Shown here: positions 8,108 to 16,384 of the stretch, in pieces
Position numbering within the stretch: the first letter of the stretch is position 1
Layout of the letters: every line of letters begins with the position of its first letter
Assembly (NCBI RefSeq): GCF_009377235.1
Contig: NZ_VMNX01000014.1
Coordinates: 1-64,000, forward strand
Source: Streptomyces acidicola
Lineage (GTDB): Bacteria > Actinomycetota > Actinomycetes > Streptomycetales > Streptomycetaceae
Direction of reading: 5' to 3'
DNA length: 64,000 nucleotides
Notes under the pieces: generated by a model
The model's database searches: none
Told to the model about the DNA's origin: nothing
What the model saw: the letters and a program-made list of their open reading frames with translations, nothing else
Made by a program: the position numbers and the translations under genes

Positions 8108-8577
8108 GTCACAGCCACTCGTTGAGGGCTGCGACCAGCACGGTCGCCTCACAGCGGTCGGCGAGCTTGTCATACCTCGTGGCCACGACCGGGTGGCGCT
8201 TGAGACGGTTGATCCCGCACCCGACGGCGTGGCGCTCGCGGTAGTCGGTCGAGATCATGACCGGCCGGCTCGACGGCGATGCCGCCGGGTCGCTCCTTCT
8301 GCAGGCCCCCCTTTTTTTTGGAGGCCCCGGCCGCATGGTGGTGGGCCCGGCAGACGGTGGAGTCGACGTTGACCTCCCGGGTGATGAGGCCCCTTCGCGT
8401 CCGCCTGGGTCTGAAGCCGGGTGACGATCCTGGCCCAGGTACCGTCGCGCTGCCGGCGCCGGAACAGGTCGTAGATCCGATCCCACGGCCCATACCGCTC
8501 CGGCACATCACGCCAGGGAGCACCGGTCCGGGTCCGCCACCGCATGCCGTCTATCAATTGCCGCCGCGTCCACACCG
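8108..8577 (-). pseudogene. IS5-family transposase remnant
   Basis: Read on the minus strand, the right part encodes WTRRQLIDGMRWRTRTGAPW and [20 protein letters not shown], and the left end encodes [18 protein letters not shown] and [12 protein letters not shown] segments. These are the N-terminal half and extreme C-terminus of a DDE transposase of Streptomyces IS5 elements. The N-terminus is cut off, a large internal part with the catalytic aspartates is missing, and the frame changes several times. It is inactive. Confidence 0.8.
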
Positions 8578-8583
8578 CAGCCT

Positions 8584-8747
8584 TCCCGGAACGGCACTGG
8601 AAGAATGCTCAGTCGACCAACCCGCTGGAGCGGGTCAACCGCGAGATCAAGCGTCGCGTCGACGTTGTCCAGGACTTCCCCAACGACGACGCCCTCCTAC
8701 GGCTGGTCACTGCCGTGCTCTTCGAGATGCACGATGAGAGTCATTGA
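8584..8747 (+). pseudogene. IS256-family transposase C-terminal fragment
   Basis: The reading frame gives ERHWKNAQSTNPLERVNREI and KRRVDVVQDFPNDDALLRLV, the characteristic C-terminal block of IS256-type (mutator) transposases. It joins the IS5 remnant directly on its left and ends at a premature stop inside what should be the HDEW region. No terminal inverted repeats remain. Confidence 0.8.
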
Positions 8748-9673
8748 TCGCCGTCCTGGTTGGAGCTCTCGTAGGCCATGAACCAGTGGATGTCGAAGTA
8801 GCGAGCGGTCGAGTAAGGATGCAGCGGGTCGGTGAGCAGACGGTGGATGAACGCCGCGGTCGAGCCGTCGAAGCGGTCCCAATTGGTGTAGGCGTCGTCT
8901 GTGACGAGGATGGGCCACCGGTTGGGGTCAGCGTCCTCCGTGAGCCAATAGAAGGAGGTCCTCTGTTCGGTGCTCGCCCACTGCAGCAACCCACCGGGGG
9001 CCGGATACAGCCCGTACGGTTCCCACGGGCCGTCGCCGTCAGTTGCGGCGGTCCGCGCCCAGAACTCGTTGAACTCGACGATGTCGAGACTCCCGGGCGG
9101 CCCGCCGGCGAGCAGGAGTTGGAGGTAGTCGTCGAATGCTCCATACCCGAACAGCTCGACCAGCCTCTTGTAGTCACCGGGCAGGGCTGTTCCGAGCCGG
9201 GTCTCGACCGCAGTCCAGTCGACCACGTCGACCCGGTCTCGCGACCATCCGGTGACGGCGACGACAGCGTCCACCCAGGATGCGTCCTCCGGCAGCTCGT
9301 CCGGTTTCCACGTGGCCCTCTCGGCGACGAGCACAACAGGCCTCACATCGCTGTCGGTCCGTACCGCCCCGCAGCCGATCCATCGGTCGGCGTAGGTCCA
9401 CGCGCGCATCTCAACGAGTCGATTCCCGAAGGGGGCGAGGAGCGGTTCTCCGGTGCGTTCGGTCAAGGTCGGATCGGCATTCCCGCCTTTGGCAAGGTTG
9501 CGTGGCAGCCCGTACCAGTCGCTGAGTACCTGACCGAAGGCGGGCGGGTCGATGCCTTCATCCAGCGTCAGGCATATGTGCCCTGTTCCATGACCGGCCT
9601 GGTTGCACACCAGGTTTCGTCGGCCCCGTGCAACCAGGGCATGAACAACCGCGAGCAACTCCTGTTCGTCCAT
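8741..9673 (-). CDS. SUKH / SMI1-KNR4-family protein (immunity-like)
   Basis: This protein of about 310 residues has a C-terminal SMI1/KNR4 (SUKH) domain, seen in WTAVETRLGTALPGDYKRLV, FGYGAFDDYLQLL, and the LLQWASTEQRTSFYWLTEDADPNRWPI region with an Asp- and Trp-rich pattern. SUKH proteins are commonly immunity proteins against polymorphic toxins, often nucleases; no toxin gene is visible beside it. The ATG at 9673 (MDEQELL) is chosen; a GTG six codons upstream is possible. Transposase fragments flank it on both sides, so it may be a stranded immunity gene. Its 3' end overlaps the IS256 remnant on the other strand. Confidence 0.75.
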   Translation of the reverse strand: MDEQELLAVVHALVARGRRNLVCNQAGHGTGHICLTLDEGIDPPAFGQVLSDWYGLPRNLAKGGNADPTLTERTGEPLLAPFGNRLVEMRAWTYADRWIGCGAVRTDSDVRPVVLVAERATWKPDELPEDASWVDAVVAVTGWSRDRVDVVDWTAVETRLGTALPGDYKRLVELFGYGAFDDYLQLLLAGGPPGSLDIVEFNEFWARTAATDGDGPWEPYGLYPAPGGLLQWASTEQRTSFYWLTEDADPNRWPILVTDDAYTNWDRFDGSTAAFIHRLLTDPLHPYSTARYFDIHWFMAYESSNQDGDQ

Positions 9674-9792
9674 GACCAGGCAGTCAAGCACGGGCCAGTG
9701 ACACTGCCCGCCGGGCCGCGTCCGCCGGCCTGGAGGCGACCAGTTGGGTCGGACGGCTCCCCACGTGCGGTCACCCGGGGCAGATGACTGGG

Positions 9793-9923
9793 GCGACCGA
9801 GCGGTGCCGTTTGAGGCGATTGATGCCGCACTCCACCGCGTGGCGTTCTTTGTAGTCGGCCGGGTCGAACTTCAGCGGACGGTCCCCGCGAGAACCGCGC
9901 TTCTTGCGGTTGGCGATCTGATC
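9793..9923 (-). pseudogene. IS5-family transposase C-terminal fragment
   Basis: The minus strand encodes DQIANRKKRGSRGDRPLKFD and [20 protein letters not shown], the late part of an IS5 DDE transposase including the final catalytic Glu region. Both the upstream part and the last 25 or so residues are missing. The rest of the gap to 10100 shows no gene or motif I recognise. Confidence 0.75.
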
Positions 9924-10100
9924 GCGCCGGGCGCGCGGGTGGAGCCGAGCCGCGCAGACTCCGCGAGGGAATGTGTCTCGCCTGAGCCGCGTCAGCCGAC
10001 CATGTCGAAGCAGGCCCGGGCCCGGGTGAAGCGGCCGTCGGCACGGTCTACGATCAACGCTGCCGAGTGAAAACCGCATGCCACCGGGGGACTTGGGGCT

Positions 10101-12392
10101 ATGGACGACCGGGATCTGATACTCGCTGACCGCTACCGCCTGGTGCGCCCGCTGGGGCGCGGCGGGATGGGGGAGGTGTGGGAGGCACAGGACGGAAGTC
10201 TGCGGCGGCCGGTCGCGGTCAAGGTGATCTCGGTCCTTGCGGGTGGCGGCAGTCGGGCCGACGAGGCGCGCGCCCGGTTTCTGCGGGAGGCGCGGATCAC
10301 CGCCGCGCTTCAGCATCCCCATATCGTGACCGTCCACGACCTCGGTGAGGCAACCACCGGCCAGGGCACGACGCCGTTCCTCGTGATGGAACTGCTCCGG
10401 GGCGAGGGCCTGGACGCCGTTGTCCGGCGCGGACCTGTCGGCGAGGAGGAGGTGGCGCGGTGGGGGGCGCAGGTGTGCGACGCGCTGGGTGAGGCGCATG
10501 CCGCCGGCATCCTCCACCGCGACATCAAGCCCGCAAATCTGTTCGTCACGGCCTCGGGCAGCCTGAAGGTGCTCGACTTCGGGATCGCCCGCGCCGCCGA
10601 CCCCTCGGCCACCGGTGACCGGCTGACCCACACCGGGTTCATGGTGGGCACGGCCGCGTACATGGCACCGGAGCAGGCACGCGGGCGCCCCGAGCAGCGC
10701 AGCGACCTGTACTCCCTCGGGTGCGTGCTGTTCGAACTGCTCACCGGGCGGCTGCCGTTCGACTCCCCGGACACCCTCGGGTATGTCACGGCGCACCTTC
10801 ACGATCCGCCCCCCGCGCCGAGCAGCCTCGTGCCCGGCGTCTCCGCTCCGTGGGACCGTCTGGTCGGTCGGCTGCTGGCCAAGGACCCGCGCGAGCGATA
10901 CGAATCGGCCGCCATGCTCGCCGACGAGCTGCGGAGCTTCGGTGGTGAGCGGCAGGCCGTACCCGCGGCCCGTCGCTACACCCCCACCGTCGTCGACAGG
11001 GAGGAGCAAGGGGCGAGCTCACCGCCTCCGGCTGCCTCCGTGTCCGACGATCTCGCGGCGGCAGCTACGGTTCAGTCGCCCGCCGGGCCGTCCGGTGGTA
11101 CAGGCATGAGCCGGCGCAGCCTGCTCCTGAGGGGCGCGGGCGTCGCCGCGGTCGCGGTCGCCGGAGGGGCGGCGGCGATGTACCTGACCGGCGCCCCTGA
11201 GCGGGACCCGGTCGCCTGGTCGCAGAAGATCGCAGACGTCGACTTGTTCAACTCCGACGGTCCGGACGTCGTCCTGGCCGACGGCCGGTGCCATGTGGCC
11301 GCCGGTCACTACTGGAAGGAGACCGCCGCGCTCCACACCTTCGACCTGGCCAGCGGTGAGCGTCTGTGGAAGGCGTCCCTCGACGTGGCCTGGTCCCGGG
11401 ATACACGCTTCGCGGTCGTCGGCGGCACGGTACTCGCCCTGACCCAGGACTCCGAGGACAAAGGCGGACTGGTGCACGCCTTCGACGCTGCCACCGGCGA
11501 GCGCCGGTGGCAGCGGTCGGTCTCCTACGGCGCCTCCATGTCGCTGGATGTGCACCGGCCCAGCGGCCTGCTGATCACCGTAGAGGACGGTTACGTGACC
11601 GGAGTCGACCCGCGCACCGGCACCTCGCGATGGGGGTTCGACGCATCCTCCCCCTACCAATCCACACCGATCCTGGCCGGCGACCTGATCCTCTGCAGCG
11701 GCGGAACCGCAGTACTCGGCAAGACGGGCAAGGAGCTGTGGACACGCTCCGGCTTCCAGCCGCAGGGCGACCTGGCGCAGCCCCTGGGTGAGGGCCTGCT
11801 CTGCTACGAGGACGGCAGGACAGCCCCCGTCGACCTCGTCTGCCGCAAGGCGGACACAGGTGAGGTGATGTGGCGGAGCCCGTTTCAGAAGACCAAACCG
11901 GACACCCTCGTCGTCGGAGCCTTCCAGCCGCTCGACGAGCTGGTGTCGGGCACCACAGTGTTCCTTCCGCTGCCCGCGGGGTCCCGCCGGAAACCGGCCG
12001 CACTGAACGGACTCACCGGCGAGCAGACCTGGACCTACGGCAGTTCGTACCAAGAGGTTGACCTGAAGGAACAGGCGACGATCAGCGTGGCGGGCGGGTT
12101 CGTCCTGTCCACGGGATCGGGACCGGTGTGCCTGGCCGCCGACGACGGCACAAAACGGTGGCAAGCGGATACTCAGAGAGTGGAGACCACCGGCAAATAC
12201 GCCCTGCTCTCCGGGACAGAGCAGGCACGAGTTTTCCAGCGCTGGACCAGCGCGCGGATCGTCGGAGTGGAGCACGGCCGCACGCTCTGGACAGGCCAGT
12301 TCGACAGCCCGGCCATCAGCGCGCCTGCCGCGAGCGGCGACTCGATCGTGATCCTCGACGGCAGCGGCACACTGTGGGCGATGCGCGTGTGA
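10101..12392 (+). CDS. membrane Ser/Thr protein kinase with PQQ-like beta-propeller
   Basis: This 763-residue Hanks-type kinase has all catalytic motifs: glycine loop GRGGMGEVW (residue 19), Lys41 in VAVKVIS, HRDIKPANLF (139), DFG (159) and APEQARG. After an Ala/Pro linker there is one transmembrane segment near 340-360 (RGAGVAAVAVAGGAAAMYL). The extracytoplasmic half has repeated W-K/R and 'FDAATGERRWQ', 'DPRTGTSRWGFD', 'DDGTKRWQAD' units of a PQQ-type beta-propeller, probably a ligand or cell-wall sensor. It stands alone without a phosphatase partner. The target proteins are unknown. Confidence 0.92.
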   Translation: MDDRDLILADRYRLVRPLGRGGMGEVWEAQDGSLRRPVAVKVISVLAGGGSRADEARARFLREARITAALQHPHIVTVHDLGEATTGQGTTPFLVMELLRGEGLDAVVRRGPVGEEEVARWGAQVCDALGEAHAAGILHRDIKPANLFVTASGSLKVLDFGIARAADPSATGDRLTHTGFMVGTAAYMAPEQARGRPEQRSDLYSLGCVLFELLTGRLPFDSPDTLGYVTAHLHDPPPAPSSLVPGVSAPWDRLVGRLLAKDPRERYESAAMLADELRSFGGERQAVPAARRYTPTVVDREEQGASSPPPAASVSDDLAAAATVQSPAGPSGGTGMSRRSLLLRGAGVAAVAVAGGAAAMYLTGAPERDPVAWSQKIADVDLFNSDGPDVVLADGRCHVAAGHYWKETAALHTFDLASGERLWKASLDVAWSRDTRFAVVGGTVLALTQDSEDKGGLVHAFDAATGERRWQRSVSYGASMSLDVHRPSGLLITVEDGYVTGVDPRTGTSRWGFDASSPYQSTPILAGDLILCSGGTAVLGKTGKELWTRSGFQPQGDLAQPLGEGLLCYEDGRTAPVDLVCRKADTGEVMWRSPFQKTKPDTLVVGAFQPLDELVSGTTVFLPLPAGSRRKPAALNGLTGEQTWTYGSSYQEVDLKEQATISVAGGFVLSTGSGPVCLAADDGTKRWQADTQRVETTGKYALLSGTEQARVFQRWTSARIVGVEHGRTLWTGQFDSPAISAPAASGDSIVILDGSGTLWAMRV

Positions 12393-12661
12393 CCTTCTGG
12401 GGCTGGCGGGAGAGGGGCCACTGCCGCTGGCTGACCTGTGTGTTCGGGCCGGGGTGGGTGCCACGCATCCCGAATCCGGGGCCGCGGCGTGTCCAACGTG
12501 CACCCGGCGGACGCGGTCCTTTCACCGCCCAGGGGGCCGGCACACGCTGGATGTCTCCGCGCATGCGCACCAGAACACGGCCGTGCACAGCCAATCGCCG
12601 GCAGCCCGATACCCCGGACCCGTGACGGGACCGCACCCGCACCGGACTTCGGCAGCTCCGC

Positions 12662-14851
12662 TCAGGAGGTCGTCCCGCCACCCTGCGGGCCGAACGCCGT
12701 CATGAAGCGATCGCGGAACTTGTCCATCCGCCATTCCGGGGCGTTGTCGCCGGGCTTGAGCCCGTCCGTCCAGCCCCAGTCGGAGATCTTGTCCAGCACC
12801 TTCGGGTCCTGCGCGACGATCGAGACAGGCACGTCGTAGTTCGGGTTCTCGCCGGTGACCGTCTTGTTGGGCTGGTGGTCGCCGAGGAAGACCAGAACGG
12901 TGTCCTTCGAGCCGTACTTCGCGACGTAGTCGACGAGGCTGGTCACCGAGTACTCGATGGACTTGCGGTACTCGTCGCGGACGTTCAAGGGGTCCTTCCA
13001 GACCTCCGTGGGGTCCTTGCCCTCCTTCTTCTGGAGGGAGTGGTAGACGGAGCCGTCGCCGACCTGGTCCTCGGGGATCGTCCTCGGGATGGGCGCCCAG
13101 GGGTTGTGGCTGGAGGTCAGGATGATCTCCGCCATCATCGGCTTCCGGTCCTTCTTTCCGTGCTCCAGCTCCTCGAAGGCCTTCAGGGTGTACTGGTCGG
13201 GCATGGTGGACCAGCTGAACTTCGGGCCCTTGTAGCCGAGTTCGTCGGAGTCGTAGATGTGGTCCAGGCCGAAGTACTTGCCCTCCGGCCACGCCTTCTG
13301 GGTGCCCGGCACGATACCGACCGTGCGCCATGCACCGGTGCGGCGGAAGGCCTCGGTGAGGGTGAGGCGGTCGCCCGAGACGAGGTTGCGGTAGCGCTGC
13401 TGGTTCTTGATCCACAGACCGGACAGGAACGTGGAGTGGCCCAGCCAGCTGCCGGCGCCCGTGATGGGGGAGCGCAGCCAGCCACTGCGGGACGCGTATC
13501 CGGCGTCCGTCAGCTCCTTCGTCTTCTGCTCCAGCGTCTTGCCCAGCGGCTCGCCCATCTGCGGGTCGTCGATCGCGGAGCGGCCGTAGCTCTCGATGAA
13601 CGTGATCAGGACGTCCTTGCCGCGCAGGCCGGTCAGCAACTGGTCCGGCGGGACATCGGCGAAGGCGTCGTCGTCCGCCTGCTTCTGGAACGCCTTGCCG
13701 TCCCGCAGTCCCGAACGCACCGCCTCGACGCGGTTCTCGACGAGCGTGGCCGCGCTGTGGGAGGCGACCGGCACACCGGAGAACTCCAGCGTCAGCGTGG
13801 AGCAGGTGATCCAGGCCGTGCCGAGGACGAGCAGCGTACGGCCCGTGGTGTGACGGTTGCTCACCATGAGCCGGGTCAGCCGGAGCATGGACAGCACCAG
13901 GAGGACGACAAAGGTGGCCACGAGCACGATCAGCCCGATCGTCGCCGCGAGTGCGCCGCTCTCGCCGGCCAGGTCCTTCACGAACGACTGGGCGTCGTCC
14001 AGCAGGATCCAGTCCAGCACCAGGTCGAAGGGCCGGTCCAGGGTCCAGTAGAAGCCCATGTCGAGAAGTTTGAGGATGGTCAGCAGGCCGAGGCCCGCGC
14101 CCATGACCACCGCCATCAACTTCCGTGTCCTCGGCGGCAGGAGGAGCAACAGCCCGGCGCCGAGAATCCCCTCCGCCGGGATGCGGACGAACCTCGCCGG
14201 TTCGAACTTCGTGATGTCGTTCGGCACGATCAACGCGAACAGCACGAGCACGAGGGCGAGTCCGGTGACGGTCCAGGCCAGGGCGCGGGCCAGGCCGGGG
14301 CGTCGTTCGCGCCAGCCGTGGGGGGTGGGAGGTTCGGCGGACTGATCGAGGGTGCCGGACTGTTCGGGGGTGCGGGTCTGTTCGGGGGTGCTGGACTCTT
14401 CAGGGGTGCCGCCGTCGGCGGCGGTCTGCTGCTGGGTGGTGCTTGCGTCTGTCTCCTTGGCCGCGGCGACGTCGGCCTCATCGGTGACGCCCGTGCTCGG
14501 CTCGCGCGAGACCGCGGTGCCCTTGTCGTCCGTGTCACTCGTTTTCGTCTCGGCCGTCTTCGGGTCGCTCGTCTTCGCCTCGGCCGTCTTCGCCTCGGCC
14601 GTCTTCGCCTCGGCCGTCTTTGCTTCGGCCGTCTTTGCTTCGGTTGTCTTGGGGGCGCTCGGTTTCGTCTCGACCGACTCGGCCGTCAACGCGGCTTTCT
14701 CGTCAGCCGGTTCGGCCTTGCCGTCCGCCCGTGGCTCCTCCGAGGTGTCCCCGCCATCCACGGCTGCGGTGTCGTCGTCGGGTGATCGCTCCGGAACAGC
14801 GGCCGCCTCGTGGTCCGTTGCCGGAAGCTGCGGAGTGGGTGTGTGCGACAA
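12662..14851 (-). CDS. membrane sulfatase / LtaS-like alkaline-phosphatase-superfamily protein
   Basis: This protein of about 729 residues has a charged, disordered N-terminus with (A/T)EAKT repeats around residues 68-105, five predicted transmembrane helices between about 180 and 350, and a C-terminal extracellular sulfatase-fold domain starting near VLITFIESYGRSAID. GAGSWLGHSTFLSGLW, ILTSSHNPWAP and FLGDHQPN supply metal-site and active-site residues of the family. It probably transfers or cleaves phospho- or sulfo-groups on envelope polymers. The TTG at 14851 is preferred because GGAAGGA lies 8 bases upstream and there is no good site for the ATG further up. Confidence 0.82.
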   Translation of the reverse strand: MSHTPTPQLPATDHEAAAVPERSPDDDTAAVDGGDTSEEPRADGKAEPADEKAALTAESVETKPSAPKTTEAKTAEAKTAEAKTAEAKTAEAKTSDPKTAETKTSDTDDKGTAVSREPSTGVTDEADVAAAKETDASTTQQQTAADGGTPEESSTPEQTRTPEQSGTLDQSAEPPTPHGWRERRPGLARALAWTVTGLALVLVLFALIVPNDITKFEPARFVRIPAEGILGAGLLLLLPPRTRKLMAVVMGAGLGLLTILKLLDMGFYWTLDRPFDLVLDWILLDDAQSFVKDLAGESGALAATIGLIVLVATFVVLLVLSMLRLTRLMVSNRHTTGRTLLVLGTAWITCSTLTLEFSGVPVASHSAATLVENRVEAVRSGLRDGKAFQKQADDDAFADVPPDQLLTGLRGKDVLITFIESYGRSAIDDPQMGEPLGKTLEQKTKELTDAGYASRSGWLRSPITGAGSWLGHSTFLSGLWIKNQQRYRNLVSGDRLTLTEAFRRTGAWRTVGIVPGTQKAWPEGKYFGLDHIYDSDELGYKGPKFSWSTMPDQYTLKAFEELEHGKKDRKPMMAEIILTSSHNPWAPIPRTIPEDQVGDGSVYHSLQKKEGKDPTEVWKDPLNVRDEYRKSIEYSVTSLVDYVAKYGSKDTVLVFLGDHQPNKTVTGENPNYDVPVSIVAQDPKVLDKISDWGWTDGLKPGDNAPEWRMDKFRDRFMTAFGPQGGGTTS
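14555..14650 (-). repeat. in-gene tandem repeat encoding AEAKT units
   Basis: A 15-bp unit is repeated about five times with slight drift (AEAKT, AEAKT, SDPKT, AETKT). It lies in the disordered N-terminal tail of the sulfatase-like membrane protein. Copy number could vary between strains by slippage. Confidence 0.75.
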
Positions 14852-15018
14852 CCCGGAGGTCCTTCCATGGAAAACCGTGCGGTGGTACGACGGACCGGCC
14901 CGAAGGCGGGGACCGCCACTCACGGTACGGGCCGGCGACGCCTTCCGTTCACCGGGGTGCCATTCCCTTGTCCGGGAGGGACGAGAGCCGAGTCACCGCG
15001 AGGCCGCTCGGCGGCGCC

Positions 15019-16143
15019 TCACCCCCGCGGCGCCCCCGTACTCGCCCGCTCCACCAGCCGCGTCGACAACTCCGTGCGCGTGCCCTCGGGTTGTTCGCCC
15101 GCCATCAGCCGCACCAGCAGGCGCAGTGCCGTCGCCGCCATCTCCGACAGCGGCTGGCGGACCGTGGTGAGGCCGGGGGAGGCCCAGCGGGCCTCCGGCA
15201 GGTCGTCGAAGCCGACCACGCTCATGTCGTCCGGTACGCGGAGCCCCCGCTCGGCCAGCGCCCGGTACACCCCGAAGGCCATCTGGTCGGAGCACACGAA
15301 CACGGCGGTCGGCGGTTCGGGGAGATCGAGGAGCTCCAGCATGCGGCGGTAGGCGGAGGTTTCGTCGAAGTTGCCGTGCCGGACGTACTCGGGGCGGTGC
15401 CGGATCCCGGCCGACGCGAGCGCCGAGCGGTAGCCCGCGATCCGCGCGCTGCTGCACATTTTGCGCCGGTACCCGCCGACGCACGCGATCCGCTCGTGGC
15501 CCAGCGCGAGCAGGTGCTCGGCGGCGCTGACCCCGCCCTGCCAGTTGGCGGCGCCCACCGACACGACGCCCGGCGGGGGTTCGACGGCGGGGTCGATCAT
15601 CACGAACGGGATGCGGTGCTGGTCCAGCCAGGTGTACTGGGACGGGGTCAGCTCGGCCAGGTTGAGGAGGACCCCGGACGAACCGCGTGCGGTCAGCTTG
15701 TCGAGCCAGGCCCGCTCGGGGTGCCCGCCCCGGGTCCGGCTCAGCGAGGCCGACACCACGACCTCCAGGCCCGCGTTGTGCGCCGCCTCCTCCACCCCGT
15801 GCAGCACCGCGCCCGACCAGGAACTGTCCAGCGAGTGCACCACCAGGTCGACCAGGCCAGGTGCCTTCGCCGCCTCGACGCGGGGTCTGCGGACGTAGCC
15901 GAGCCGCTCCAGTGCCTCGGTCACCCGCCGCCGGGTCTCCGGCGCCACGTCCTCCCTCCCGTTGACCACCTTGGACGCGGTCGGCACCGACACCCCGGCC
16001 TCGCGCGCCACCACCGCCAGCGTCGGCCCCGTCGTCGCGCCGCCACCTGCCGTACGGGCGCCCGCACTTCCCGTGCGGGCCGCACCTCCCTCGCGGGACG
16101 TGCCCCCGGCAGGTACCACGGCCCCGCTTCCGGAACGGACCAT
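15019..16143 (-). CDS. LacI-family transcriptional regulator
   Basis: This 374-residue regulator has a helix-turn-helix (TLAVVAREAGVSVPTASKVV, then the hinge-side NGREDVAPETRRRVTEALERLGY) and a periplasmic-binding-protein-like effector domain ending VVGFDDLPEARWASPGLTTV. About 40 low-complexity residues precede the DNA-binding domain. The ATG at 16143 has GAGAGGTGG upstream. It lies downstream, on the same strand, of the GH43/ABC transporter operon and likely represses it in response to an oligosaccharide. Candidate sites with AAGCGCTT and TTTCGAAA cores lie 85-170 bases upstream of its start. Confidence 0.9.
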   Translation of the reverse strand: MVRSGSGAVVPAGGTSREGGAARTGSAGARTAGGGATTGPTLAVVAREAGVSVPTASKVVNGREDVAPETRRRVTEALERLGYVRRPRVEAAKAPGLVDLVVHSLDSSWSGAVLHGVEEAAHNAGLEVVVSASLSRTRGGHPERAWLDKLTARGSSGVLLNLAELTPSQYTWLDQHRIPFVMIDPAVEPPPGVVSVGAANWQGGVSAAEHLLALGHERIACVGGYRRKMCSSARIAGYRSALASAGIRHRPEYVRHGNFDETSAYRRMLELLDLPEPPTAVFVCSDQMAFGVYRALAERGLRVPDDMSVVGFDDLPEARWASPGLTTVRQPLSEMAATALRLLVRLMAGEQPEGTRTELSTRLVERASTGAPRG

Positions 16144-16227
16144 CGAAGACCACCTCTCCGGCCCGCCCGAGGGCCATCGAAAGTTGGACCAGCGCTGTTT
16201 TCCGCCGTGATCGAAAACGGCCCGACA

Positions 16228-16239
16228 GAAAGCGCTTCC
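16228..16239. promoter_or_regulatory. candidate LacI-type operator (AAGCGCTT core)
   Basis: GAAAGCGCTTCC contains the 8-bp palindrome AAGCGCTT, 85 bases upstream of the LacI start. The same core occurs at 32909-32916 and 39009-39016, in each case before a plant-polysaccharide gene or regulator. Even-spaced palindromes of this type are typical LacI-family sites; the pairing with this regulator is inferred. Confidence 0.5.
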
Positions 16240-16305
16240 TACCCTAGATGTGCCACAAGGCGACGTGAAGACACCGGGAATCACGGCATCACGCGGGTCC
16301 TGAAC

Positions 16306-16313
16306 TTTCGAAA
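16306..16313. promoter_or_regulatory. TTTCGAAA palindrome
   Basis: An 8-bp palindrome sits in the gap between the LacI gene and the GH43 gene. A longer version, GACTTTTCGAAAGTC, lies upstream of the GH28 gene at 24186. It could be an operator; two copies are weak evidence. Confidence 0.3.
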
Positions 16314-16333
16314 CGTCGAACAGTGAGGAGTTC

Positions 16334-16380
16334 GACGAGTACGAGGAGGATGAGTACGAGGAGCTTGACGAGTGCGAGGA
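16334..16380. repeat. purine-rich short tandem repeat
   Basis: A GAG(T/G)(A/G)CGAGGA motif recurs about three times in 47 bases just beyond the GH43 stop codon. It belongs to no recognised gene and could be a mutation-prone spacer. Confidence 0.5.
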
Positions 16381-16384
16381 CTCC

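Noticed and set aside
8108..9923. An intact composite transposon
   Set aside because: None of the three transposase fragments has complete ends, terminal repeats or a full catalytic domain, so no active element can be claimed.
10101..12392. Tat signal in the kinase (SRRSLLLRGAG)
   Set aside because: It lies in the middle of the protein after the kinase domain and acts as a transmembrane segment, not as an N-terminal export signal.
12875..14785. Very long open frame on the plus strand opposite the sulfatase gene
   Set aside because: It is antisense to a gene with clear membrane and catalytic motifs. Its protein is rich in Arg, Gly and Val with no domain, as expected for a shadow frame in high-GC DNA.
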